A stretch of DNA of 64,000 nt from Taenia hydatigena (Eukaryota > Platyhelminthes > Cestoda > Cyclophyllidea > Taeniidae), in assembly GCA_036345935.2 (NCBI GenBank), contig JADWOT020000540.1, positions 57,404-121,403 of the forward strand, in the 5' to 3' direction. The position numbers and the translations under genes were made by a program. Shown in pieces: positions 1 to 12,100 of the stretch (the stretch's first letter is position 1; each line of letters opens with the position of its first letter). The notes beneath the pieces are model-generated. The model saw nothing but the letters and a program-made list of their open reading frames with translations, was not told the origin of the DNA and did not search any database.

Positions 1-960
1 CCAGAATAATCCGTCTTATCGTGTCATTAATTAGGAGTGAATAAGCCACCTAAATTGCATAAGTTTCAAGGGTGAATTTGATTTGCTGTATCATTTTTTA
101 ATTTTTGTAGTTCGTTGGTTACCATAAAGATGCAAATATAAAATTGAAAATAGAGAATTAATTATTCAAGTTTAGGGCAAGCGGTGGTCGTGGGTGATCG
201 CAATCGATGAGTGCATGCGAGTTGAGGCTGGCTGTTCTTGAGAGTGGAAGAGACTAGGACTAGCAAAATAGGCAGCGAACATGAGAGAATTAGTACAAAA
301 GAGCAAATAGTGCCTAGAAGTGGGATTGTGGGAGTGGAAGAAGGATGGAAATTAGAGATACAGGAGGTTGCAACGAAGCTTGCGTCTAAATGGGCGAGAT
401 ATTGCTTACTGAGAAGGAAGTGGGTAGGGTGCGCATAAATGCTTGCCGCTATTTGGGATCGATTCATAGGATAGTAAATAAGGGAAAATCGAAGGGTGGA
501 GAGGTGAGTGATTAGCAGAGATTAGAAAGAATTACTCACAAATGCTTGGAAGCGTTGCGAGAGGCACCCTGCGATGGTGGCTGCGATTGGCGGCTATGTG
601 ATAGGCGGGGATCAAGTGATGACAATCTAAAGCTATGAATGAATGTCCACACAGCCAAAATTTCCTAATAGTGCATCCCTATCTACTGTTGTAGGAAATC
701 TATAAATCTAATATACGATAGCGTTAAGCCGCAAGGTTTTGTTAAAGTGTTTTTTTTTTTTGCATTGTCTAATTGATATTTTCCCCTAAGCAGTTGTTAT
801 TTTTTTTATTCTAGGCGGTCATAAGTTGGTCTAATATGGATAACTACAATTAAAAATTGGTTGACCTTGGAATTTCACCAAAAACCGCGGCACTGTCCTT
901 AATGCATTTTCAAGGTTATCTATGCCTTAATAAACCCTATAGCTCAATTTTTTTTACAAA
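1..960. other. No supported gene upstream of GPx
   Basis: AT-rich sequence with a purine-rich patch on the + strand at about 220-430. The two overlapping open frames there (about 60-100 codons on opposite strands) have no recognisable motif and are explained by the purine skew. A T-rich run lies just before the GPx ATG (about 949-956); I cannot tell whether it is a trans-splicing acceptor or a promoter. Confidence 0.4.
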
Positions 961-968
961 TCTGCGAA

Positions 969-1928
969 ATGGTGGTCTTCCGTGCAGCTTCCCTTTTTGT
1001 GTTAACAATGCTAATCACAAGCGGAATTGAAGCATTTGCTCCTTACTTAAGACTTTTGTTTTCATTTTAAACCCTGCCTACTTTTATAGGCATCTGACAA
1101 AAATAAATTCTACTCTTTCGACGCCTTGGACATTGATGGCAACAATGTATCCATGAAGAAATACAGGTACATTTACCGTATTTGTCCTTCATATAGCCAT
1201 TAGAGACAAAGTTGTCATTGTTGTAAACGTCGCCACTCAATGAGGTTTGACTAAAAAGAACTACGCCCAGCTGCAAGACCTGTATACCCAATATAGTAGC
1301 CAGGGCCTTACTATTCTTGCCTTTCTCTGCAACCAATTTCAAAATCAGGTATGTCGAATTTCTCAATTTCGAAACCATGTAACGCTGTTTGTTGAAAACA
1401 CATTTCACTTTCAGGAACCGGGGACCAATGCTGAAATTAAAGAAACTGCACGAAAGAAATTCGGGCTTACCTTTAAGTTCTTTAGTAAAGTCGACGTCAA
1501 CGGTCCTAATGCTTTACCCCTCTTTATCTACCTTCAAAACATTCTTAAGGATAAGCCTACCAAGTAAGCTGATGCCTTTGCGCATGGTTATTGGCAAAAT
1601 TTTGCGTCATCTTTTGTCTCCTGAAGCCTTGAATACGCATGCGTGAATAGAGACGGTGAGTGCTGCCATTTAGCAATGGGACCTTTGGGCTAGGGTGGTA
1701 GGGTCTCCTCCTTGACCGAGTTATTTCCGCTTTTACCGTTATTTAGTGTAGTTTGGACACAGGCTACTGAGTATTTATCTCGTGAGTTGCAATCATGGGT
1801 ATTTTGCTTTTGTGATCAACCTTTTGCTTCTTTACAATCTTAGTGAAATCAAGCGGAACTTCACAAAGTTCCTCATTGATAGAAATGGCGTTCCCTACAA
1901 GCGTTACTCTCCCGCCACTGATCCAAAG
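969..1928 (+). CDS. Selenocysteine-type glutathione peroxidase (GPx4/PHGPx-like), multi-exon, 3' end unresolved
   Basis: Reduces hydroperoxides, in GPx4-type members including phospholipid hydroperoxides. Spliced exons: 1090-1166, 1204-1348, 1415-1563 and 1844-1928, giving 152 in-frame codons with consistent phases. Visible family motifs: DIDGNNVSMKKYR near the N-terminus, the active-site block NVATQ-TGA-GLT (TGA = selenocysteine, fragment residue about 39), FLCNQF carrying the tetrad Gln, EPGTNAEIKE, VNGPNALPLF and IKRNFTKFLIDRNG. All donors are GT and all acceptors AG. The start is uncertain. ATG 969 opens a signal-peptide-like stretch, but the only in-phase GT donor found (999) leaves ten residues; exon 1 may therefore differ. 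The final 10-15 residues expected for the family were not found after the donor at 1929. Odd points: the catalytic Trp is Arg, and Pro of FPCNQF is Leu. It could be a diverged paralog or an early pseudogene, but frame and splice sites are intact. Family assignment is firm. Confidence 0.9.
1167..1203 (+). other. 37-nt intron in the GPx gene
   Basis: It begins gtacat and ends ccattag. Removing it joins KKY-R to D-KVV in frame, restoring the conserved strand before the active site. The next introns are 1349-1414 (66 nt) and 1564-1843 (280 nt). Introns this short are typical of flatworm genes. Confidence 0.85.
1241..1243 (+). other. In-frame TGA read as selenocysteine
   Basis: The TGA follows the codons for NVATQ and precedes GLT, exactly where GPx1/GPx4-type enzymes carry selenocysteine. 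Homology continues in the same frame on both sides for more than 100 residues, so it is not a random stop. Recoding needs a SECIS element in the 3' UTR; a candidate lies at 2952-2995. Confidence 0.88.
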
Positions 1929-2951
1929 GTAATCAAAAACACCTTTTTAAACTTCTTGATATACTTTATAATCATTTGCTGTCGCCGCTTAATATTTGAT
2001 ATTTTGGGTTTCTATTGGTATGGCACTTTAATAAAAGGGATCTTGCTATCATTAAATACCAATCATTTTTACCTTTTAATTAGCCGCCAAAAATCAAGTT
2101 GTGGGGCCGTTTGGTTCAAATGCACTAAACTAGCATCTATCCAAAAATTCTACTTCAGAACTAAAGAATTGCCATGCTTCAATAACATAAAGCGTTTGAC
2201 TTCGTCCCCGAAAACCTGTTGGCAGTGTAGCGACGTAAAATTAAATTATATAGTCGTTCTTTAATATTAATCAAGGGAACGTACGTTGATGTTTAGGCTG
2301 TTCCCAGCATTATAATATAAAAATTAAAACGAATTAAAGTATAATTTGATTTCTAGGCATTAAGTTACCCTTCAAATTGGGCACGCTGAATGCAATCAAG
2401 AAAATTGCATTGAGGGTCTTCACACTTGTACACTTTAAATCACCAAGGCTGATTACTCAACGATTTCTCAATGCCCGTAAAATCATCTTAGGATATTTTG
2501 AGTTCCAATTATTTTGTCATCTGGTAACTAACAACAATATCAAAAATGGCTTAATGTTCGAGTCGAAAGCTTTAGGACTGCATAATCGCAATTTGATACG
2601 TAACATGCTTAAAGTAAAGTCGCTGCGGGTAAAGTCGTCACAGCTTGCAAATGTGGCACAAATATCTATTTTACTCAAGTACCTATATTATTGGGCATTT
2701 TAGATGCTTGCAATCTGTTTGAGGCAGCGCTTAGCGACTCTAGAAGCGATTCATTAGCTATCTGAGGTATGCGATATATGCGTCTGGATCTGAATTCCTA
2801 CTCATTTTTATTTAATTCTCTTGCCTTTGAAGGACATGACAAAAGACATAGAAATGCCGCTCTCCACTCCTTGAGTGTCTACGGTGTCGATTGGTCCTTC
2901 TCAAATTTTTCATCTCTAAAACTTGATAATTTATGTGCCGCCGTGTCTCTT

Positions 2952-2995
2952 ATGACAAAGCTGATGGAAACTCATTAGCCGCATCAACTTTCGAT
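2952..2995 (+). promoter_or_regulatory. Candidate SECIS element (selenocysteine insertion stem-loop)
   Basis: The 5' core ATGA (2952-2955) and 3' core GA (2993-2994) can form the non-Watson-Crick quartet (T/T, G/A, A/G, C/C). Helix II then pairs AAAG 2957-2960 with CTTT 2988-2991 and TGATG 2962-2966 with CATCA 2982-2986, with one internal C/A mismatch. The 13-nt apical loop begins AAA at 2968-2970, 11 nt above the quartet, which is the canonical spacing. Helix I below the quartet is weak. It lies about 1.0 kb past the last recognised GPx exon, so it counts only if it falls in that transcript's 3' UTR. Confidence 0.35.
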
Positions 2996-3159
2996 GATCC
3001 CTGCAAACTGGTATACTTTGCAGAGATGACGCAGCGTGCATTATCCCCGACTTCATTTCCTACCTTTGCCTCTGCTGAAGGACTTGCGTTTTCTCATTGC
3101 CTTCTTCCTTTCTTGTTACCCTTATCAACATTGAGCTGGTTAGGCAATAAATAGACGTT

Positions 3160-6100
3160 CAAATGAGTAAAAGGGGACTTTCAACGATTGTGTAATAAGA
3201 TTGCCTAGTAATAATATTATTGTTTATTTTATGCGCCATGTAAGCATCTCGCTCTAATTTAACAGGAAATACCAGCATTAATGCTGATGCAGGTTTTCCA
3301 TTTCCCGCAGATTTTTATCTTACCGTGGCGATATGGTGGCATAGCGCACCTTCACTTTTTTAAAGTGCATTTAGGGTGTGATAACAATCATACAACTAGA
3401 CTTTGTGTTCTGGATCGGATAGCATACAAGTAAAGCATTGCGTAACCTACTTAACAAATCTATATCAAATCTCCGATTCGCTGGCTCTTTTGCCTATTCG
3501 TGCACAAATGCAGCCAGCACCCTTTGGGTCAAATATGTATAAGACTTTTGAGGGCTGATGTCTGCGGAATTCACTTGATTTGTTGATTGCTGCAAATATA
3601 CCTTCGGATGGTTTTCTAGCGACGCTGATAGACTTCTTACCTTTGCTCTTTAATTTTGCGTTCTAATCACTTTCAGAAATTTCAAACATTCTTAACGCTT
3701 CTGTCTACTAGTTTTTCTGCGCTTATGCCATCAGTTACAAGGCCGGATCATAAGTGTGGATAATCTTTGATTAGTTGAAGTAATGCGCAATACGTAATCA
3801 TAGACTTGCCTTATTAACTATATCCCTAACCTTTCGATTCCCTTAATCATTCTCTCTGGATGAGTCCGAGTGGAATTTGCCATCCGGAAAGAGGTGTGCG
3901 CTGACAAAAGTTTGTGTCGCCCTTTCATTGAGCTTATTAAGTATATTTTAGGCCCATACAAAGAGACCGTTGCAGATGCAGAGGATTTTTTGGCCACACC
4001 TATATTTTCTCGTTTAGCTGCCACTGAGAACGTAAAAATGGAAACATTCGCAACTTATGAATTTTTACTGTCTTTTCTCCATGGATTAAATTTTTCAAAC
4101 CAAACTCCATCTATTTTAAGGAGTAGCAAAATGCAAGCGCTCCCTTCTTTATATCAGTTAAGCGTGTCCTCTTGCAAAAGCCCATGCAGGTTTTTTAAAA
4201 CACCGCTTTTAAATCATATTTCGTGGGACCCAAAGCGTTACCTCCAGGAGGAATTCTGCTACAAAATATAACATACAAGTTTGCCTACAATTCACGCACT
4301 TTATACATTCCTGACCCTATTTGACCTATGGAGCACAAAACCAACTGACATGCGTCCCTGTCTGGTGTCCTCAAATCTTTACCTGTCGCACAAAATACCC
4401 GTGAGCTTGTACTTGCATAGATTGGAATGTTCTTCCATAATTGTGGAGGTGTGGCATGTAAAACAGAATTCTTAAGCACCACGTGATTGACGTCGCAAAT
4501 ATAGACAGTCCCCATTATTAACCATTTTCTTCACACACTTTCCCCACCTTCTGAGCAAAAGGAAAACATAACTTTTCTTTAAAGTTGTGATGAGTGCAAA
4601 GCATTGATAGCTTGCGAGGTGGAAGAAACTACAATGTGCATTAGACAGCATGACAAAGCTTTGCTGATGATGGCAATTTTTCTTCAAGTGCTCCCACAGC
4701 CAACCGAGAATGTTGAACACTGTTTTCACGGTGCAATATTAGGCGGTCCATTAGCAACTCACAATCAATTTCATATCATGTTTGACGAAAGGCTGCAATT
4801 CACAACACAACGAATGCAAATACTTTGATCGGCAAACAAATAAAGTATTAATCAACTATGAGGAAAAAGGAAACGAAAAAATTCAACACATTTCCCTGGC
4901 GAATGCCAAGCAGCAAATCTCCTACCTTTCATTTATCTTTTCCTCGACTAAGTTCTTCTCCTTAGAACAGCAGTGGCTTGCTGTTCCCCTCCTCTGTTAC
5001 AATATCATTAACGATTAGCATTAATGTTCTTGCAGCACACTGACGACATGATGTAATTGTGTATGTTGCTTGATTTGCAAGTCATTAGCAATTATTTTAC
5101 AGATAAACGAAGGCCAATTCAATGTAATTCACTGTAAAACCTAGGCAAATGTGATCATAGTCGGTCCACTCTAAAGGCTTTTAGGGTAGGGCCATTATTA
5201 AAAAGGGAGGTAGTGTGATCCTTCCATGCATAACTCTTCACATGCTCATACTTCCAAAGCAAATCATATCCCTTTCCTTTTACCACAAGCTCACCACTCT
5301 CGATGAGATTGCATGCCAAACTGAAGGTTATGCAATCTTACCATAGGAATCATGACCACAGATTCGCAAAGAAGTATCCTAAATATCTACTTTCTTCGCA
5401 TTCGGATATTAAGAGTGCAGCAAATTTTGTTTGTTCAACCATCACCTCTCATCGATAGCAAATTGAGAGTCTCAGGTAAAAGAAGCCAGGGAAGCGAGTC
5501 CCAGTTAACCACCTTATTTGTGCACTAGAACTAGGGCACCTGTATGGTCAATCATCTCGAAAGTCTATTTGTGATTGGAGAGCAGTAGTCGAGTTAACCT
5601 CCAGTTCACTAGAAACTCGGCATCAAAACCCGTTCAGTGCGTTTTATTCAAGGCTCACTTCATCGCATGCACAATGGAACGGTGATCAATAAGCTTTTTT
5701 CTGCTGCAAAAGCCACCTCTGGTATCGACAAACTTTTAGGAAATGTAGTCTCGGTGTATAATAACATTGCCGACCTTTCCGTTATATCCATGGTTCATGA
5801 TTTGGACACCAGAGATGCTTAATAATATTTTAGCCTTCATCACAGCAAAGACAGCGAACAACCATCTACCAGAGCGCTGCATCTTTTGGTTATGACTTAT
5901 TGTAAGGATCAATAAAGCAGCGGCCACAGATTATTGACAAGCAAAGGCCATCTCTTATCCAACTGGTAAGATTGGGCAGCAGTAAGCAGAAGGGGGTACT
6001 CATGGCATAAATGAGTCAAAGATGTAAATGGAGCGTCCAAATTTCAACAACTCGCAACGTGACAATAGTGTCAGTAAATTTGCGCACCTTGAACGCAGCT

Positions 6101-9100
6101 GAGATTGACATTCGTACATACATTAAACCAAGCAAGCCCTAGGTAAAAGGCCGCAACTTGTAGTAACATAAATTTACATATTATTTCTAACGCTACTATC
6201 CTCCCTGACATGGCCTCATTGCCTTCCTGATAGACACAGGTATGGGTAATCTGCTTTCATTTGAAATCAATGAGCCGCACAAAACAACTGAGAACTGGGC
6301 CAGCACTAACTAACCAGTCAGAGCCACAGAGTTTCCTTAGCTTGGCAAATTACTGCAGGCGTTTCGTCAAAGACTTTGCAAAAAAAGCTGGCCTCTGCAA
6401 AAAGTGACCATAAAGCTGGAAAACAAGTGTTTCAAGTCAGAGAACGAGCATGACGAAGTAAAGCACAGAGGCAAGTGATGCCTGCCTCATGAAGCCATCT
6501 CGCAACGCGTGTCACCGACCCAGTCAGAAAAGGTTAATCACACAAATAACCGCCATACATGCACGTGTACGCATTCCACCGCCTTTCAAGTTCATCTTGC
6601 TTCCCACGTTATCTTCGTCCCCACCATCTAGTTCTTTGTCACTGCATTTGTCCCGCCTAGTTATCCACTCACCTTTGGTCCATCCCTCATCCTTCACCTC
6701 CGCCACCTACCTTGCAATCTCTCTGTGACCTCCTAACTTCCTATCCTGCACTTTGAAAGTCGTTAAAGAGCCAACGTAGCTAGAAATCGTAGAAATTAGG
6801 GATAGTCATGCTGCCACCATCTCCTACTTCTCTGCTTCATCTTAACCTCCTCACCAACCTCATTTACATGCGTCGTCGTTTCAGCATTGCCACAACTAGT
6901 GTTCTAGAGTATTTCACATATCAAGATAATACCTGTGGGTAGCGTCTTCAAGTGAGCCCTTAATAGAAACTTCCGTTCTTTCTACAAATTTTATTGCTAC
7001 ATACCCTACTCTAATACATAAATAGGGAAATGAATAAACGACTTTATTCAGAAGAATATGGAAAAATGAGTACAAAGAATTAGGAACGCAGTGTACAGCA
7101 CCGCGCAAACACATTCTGCACTTCCTCCACCTCTCCTCTACTTCTCTTCTGCAAACCTTTTGTCTTCGCCTCCCACTTAGCTATTCTTTCGTGAATTTCA
7201 GCTCAACAGTCATGCTGCTTCTCCTCCACTGCCGAAGGGCAATCACCGTCATTGTCCTATTCGGTGGAAGGCATTCCTTAACCTAGGCATGCGGTTAGGA
7301 ATAAGCAGCAGAATCGCATCTTTACCAGCTTCAAAGCAATTAGTAGGTGCTGGCCACCAATATCTTTACTAAAAATTTGTACCTCGCATTTCCCTCACTG
7401 CCTTTAATACCCAAAGGCGTCCGTTCGAAGGATACGTCAGTGGTAAAAAGCTGTTGGCAAGCGATCCAGACAGGGCAGCATATTTCATTCAAAGCACATT
7501 GGTACTGGTGGTCCATCTCATCCTCTCCCTTACCTTCTTTTTATGCGCTGTGATGCACAGAATTTAGCTTAGGTGAAAAAAACAAAGTTGAGTGATGTCG
7601 GCTCCCACAATGCCACCTGCAAGGGATGCTGTCCAAAGCCTACACTAAGCGCCGCTGAGACACCACGCAACGACATGTGTTGTTAATCGATTTGCAAGAT
7701 CCATACTCGATTTGGTCTACCGCAAAATTAAGAGTCAGACATGCTCGAATACGTACTTTGTCGTCATCTGCTATTTTTCTTGCCCTGTGGTATCAGCTAG
7801 TCGTCAATTCCTCCCTACCCACTTGATAGGAGTAAGAGGGATTATCTGATTGGCATCTCGCCATGTGAGCAGCGGTGGCGTTCCACTCACTTTGGCGTAC
7901 TGTATGGTCACTAATTTTTATCTTTGTATCCTGAGATTATCCGAAAGCGAGGTTTTTCAAACTAGCAGAAAATATGTGAAATGTATGTGGCAAGCGCATC
8001 ATCTATTTTACTAAATACTGATTTGCCATTCTAAGTAAGAAGCTTAATCTACGTAATGTCATGGTTCGATTTCTTTCAACCCGCCACCTAATGGGCGATC
8101 ATCCAGCATGTTTGATAAGTTTCATCCTTTCTGAATGCGCAACAGAAACGCAAGATCATTGACAAAATCAAAATATATTTCGAATGTTCAGCGAACGCAA
8201 TGGAGTTAAAAAATGCAATTAGGTGATGAAGCTAGCAACAAAAAGAGAATTCTGTTTAAACCAAGTGAAGGTGAGCTCTATCAAAAGAAAGACTAGCATA
8301 TTAAAAATAAGGGCCATATTTCTGGCGAAACGCAATATGTTTACACGGTAGCATTTGGAGATAGCGCAGATGCACGACATTTTGCATTGTGTTTATTTCG
8401 TCCCTAGTCTTTTCTCGATAGAATCATTTGCGAGTCTTCTTAAAAGTCCTTCATAGTGATTAAAAAGAATAGGAATAAAGATGAACATGATGTGTACTAC
8501 TGGCGAATGGGTGGGCGTAAACAGGATAAAGGGTACATTTGGGTCTTGCTCACTCTTGTGCGAATGCCAGCAACACATCTGCAAGCAGAGCATACAGCTG
8601 AGCGAATCCTACACATGAAAAAATTTACTTTGGTACATTTCTCCTCCAGACGGGTTGACAGCTACTGCTACCTCCCGATTAAATTGCATAAAAGTAATGG
8701 GAAACAAATATTCTGTTGCACATATCAACAAGCCCAGCGATCCAATCGAAAACGAAAAACAAAAGTCTGAGACATTTAAACATGATAATGGCATAACAAA
8801 TAAAAGGTAATCACTTAAATGCCGTCCCATTGAACTCGAGGTTAAATATTAACGCTAGAATTGACTGATTCTGCTGTAGAAACCATACATGGATGGCGGA
8901 GGACTGATTTTGATTCATATTGTGTTCCTATTAATGGAAGAATTGTAGTAAAATAAAAATTCGAGACGTTGTTACTTTATAGAAAGGACTCTAGGCGGGA
9001 TCGTAGCTGGTACTGCATGGATGGCTTTGACTTCTATATAATTCCTTTGGTGTGTTCTCTATACATGCTCAGTTCACTCATTGGCTAATGGGCGACTACT

Positions 9101-12100
9101 GCGTCCTCTCTATTAGATAATTAGACGGAAGTGGCCAATGCGAGAATAGAGCATATAATTGGACGAAGTGATGAGTCCATACAGCTTCTGGGGAATAGCT
9201 TTGGGCCTCACGCCATAGGCAAACAGGTTAGCTCCCTGTATAACTGTTTCCTGTCTAGAGTTAGAACAGACGGACTTCGAATATATCCGCCGATGGTTAA
9301 CAAGTCCATTAACGCCTATGTTTTTATCTGACTTTGCCGAACATGTACGAATTCTGATAGCCTTTTTGCGGCGCATCGGCTCATACATGTAGGAAGGGTC
9401 CCGTACGAACGACTATTGGAGCGGAATCGAGGCAACCGACTCTCGAGTGAGATTTGCTCTTTAAACAAATATGGAGTTGATTATTTCATCTTGTTTGGTT
9501 TATATGTCTATTATCCTACAAGCAGATTTGGCACAAGTGCAAATGTAAATGTGATGAATTGGGTAAATGTTGGCTGCTTTCTACGTAGGCAAAGCGATGA
9601 CTAGGTACGCATAATTATCGAATGACGCAAACGGGTGCGAAGCCGAGCGAACTCATTCACCCACGTAGAAATTAGTTGAGCTTGAAGGAAAAAAACGTGA
9701 TTTTTGAACTAAATTACTATAGACTCGTACGTAGCAAGACCTCTAACTAATATTTCACGAAGTGGGTATAGTTATTTGAATAGTTAGTCTTGTTTGATGA
9801 AGTATACCGCAAGATTCCAAGCATGGCTTTGTGCCTTAAGCATGCCCTATCTCTGCGTGCAGAGACAGTCACCAGCGCCAACGTACGTGTAAACATTGCC
9901 AGAAGACACGGCAAATGTCACGATATTCACTTGAGTTGATTGATGGCATGCTGTAAGTTCATGGGTGTATCTCATTTTTTAGAGTTCGCCAGCTAATTCA
10001 CTTCCAAGGAGGACAAAGTGTCATCAGAGGCATGCACGATTGAACTCTGAGATGCAAAAGATTGAAAATTGGTGTATAACGAGCTAAAGCGGGAACGACT
10101 TAAAGGATGTCCTCCAGTTTAGGACTACGCTATTGTTTTATTTGCCATTATTCTCGTAAACCTGGTCCGTGATGAAACTTTGACCAAATAAGTCCTTAAA
10201 CGCTATTAGCAAACTGCAGCATTATTTGACGTCGGGCTCTCGTTAAACGGTCATTTCTGGACAATCACTCCATCTATATGCATATGGCAAACTTTTGAAA
10301 TAATGAAATCCCTATATTGAACACAACATAGGAGGGGTATTCTTACTTTCTATCGCTACGCTCTCCATTCTTGGTTGCAAAGCACTCCGTTCGTGCTACT
10401 AAATTTCGTGGCAAAAGTCATGCTACTGTAATTTTTAGCGGCGCTGGTATGTCAACGAAACGCTACGTATGCAAATTTGGGATATCATCCACCTACCTCA
10501 TTGTATTGCATTGCTTATTATATTACATTATATGCAAATTTTCCATGTACAAATGTATGTTCGGTTTTGAAATGCGGTTTAGTTCAAATACGGTGCTATT
10601 TATGACAAATGCGTCCTTTAGACCAATGGGTTGTGAGCCCTGTTACCGTATTTAAGGTGTCAAATCTTGCAAGAGCGTGTCAGAGCACCTTCTTTGTAGC
10701 GTGGAAAATTTTATGAAGAATCGCACATAGAGAAATGATAAGTAAGCAATTAGTGTTTTAAAGTATGCGTCAATGCAGTTGCAATTTTCTTTTGTACCTT
10801 TCAAATGTGAATAGTGAGAAGAAAAAATTCTTTAACTTCAGAATTGTGGTAAGTGTGTCAATGATGCTCGCTTAGTCACATGTTTGGCGTGAGCACATAT
10901 ATTACTGGCAGTAATTTAGTCACCAGAAGGCAATGTGACTTAAGCAGGGGGAAGTTTGTCCTCATGGGGCATCAATTCTAGAGGTCCAAATCTGTGCAAC
11001 TGTTGTAAAATTCTAAAATAGTAGAACTGATGAGTGCATTCTCACCTCATCTGCTGCCCGCATTCATGACCTTAAGAGGCGTTTTGGACTTTAGTGATCC
11101 ATAAATATCTTGTGCTTATTTTCGTCAGACATTCCCCTTAGGCGATCATCGAACGCATTGATTGATATCGTCAACGGACGCGCTTACGGGATATGTCGAA
11201 GGAAGGCTTTGGCCATGGCTGCCACTAGTAGGAGCAGTTTTGGACGTAAAAGAATTCACTACAAAATCTTCAGCGGTATGGGGTGGGTATCTGTTAGGGA
11301 GTGCGTTTTAATCCCCATGAAGGGCTACAACAGGGCTCAGATTTGAAAACCAACAGCGCCAAGTAGCCGCTAAAGACAGATACCATTCCGACTGTTTCCA
11401 TGACTGTTTTACAAAGTTTACCAACAGCTGCATTTTGCAGCAAATTATCTGGTCTCTATTCGAATCAATAATCGTTGCTGACTACAATAAGTTATTGATC
11501 GTGCAAGGACTATGTTAAAACACAATTTTAAATGCTTACGAATACTGAGAAATTTTTACTTAAGGCAGTTGATTGGTCAAGTTCTCTCGAATCACATGAG
11601 CCGTTTTGCACGCATGTGCTGCTATCAGCGCTTATGAACCGGATAAGCACAAGAGAAGCTAATCTGTGGGATCATGGATCGCCAGGCTACAAGTGAAGCA
11701 TATTACTTAACACACGCGGGTGCTAGGCACAGCGGCTGATGCAAGGTTGATAAACATAACCTCTTTCCATTTATTAAGTCCGATCGATACGACGGATTTT
11801 AACACAATGACTAGTAGGTGCACTGCTCTCATCAGAAACTACCGGTTTGCAACTGCAAGGTTTGTTCTTCGCTGCTAAACAAAAAGTAAAGATCTTAATG
11901 AGAGTAAATATGTCATGGTCGTATGGATCATGGCATTACATTATTACAAGTAATAAGCATCACTTTTAAAATCTTTGGCAAATTTTTCGAAAATGCAGCA
12001 AATTTCCATTTAGCAGTAAGTTATAGAACACTGCGAAAAATAGAGCAAAGGCTTACACCCACTCATTTCATTAAAAGAGTACATAAGCTGTTAGAATTTA

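Noticed and set aside
1247..1567. 106-codon + frame starting after the TGA
   Set aside because: It is the GPx gene read without recognising the selenocysteine codon and with the 66-nt intron retained; the true reading is given under GPx.
1782..2264. 160-codon + frame
   Set aside because: It contains GPx exon 5 but continues through the donor at 1929 into intron sequence. The upstream part before 1844 is also intron, so it is a read-through frame.
2385..2412. Short perfect hairpin (aatgcaat ... attgcatt) as a SECIS
   Set aside because: The helix is only about 8 bp with a 7-nt loop and lacks the ATGA quartet geometry.
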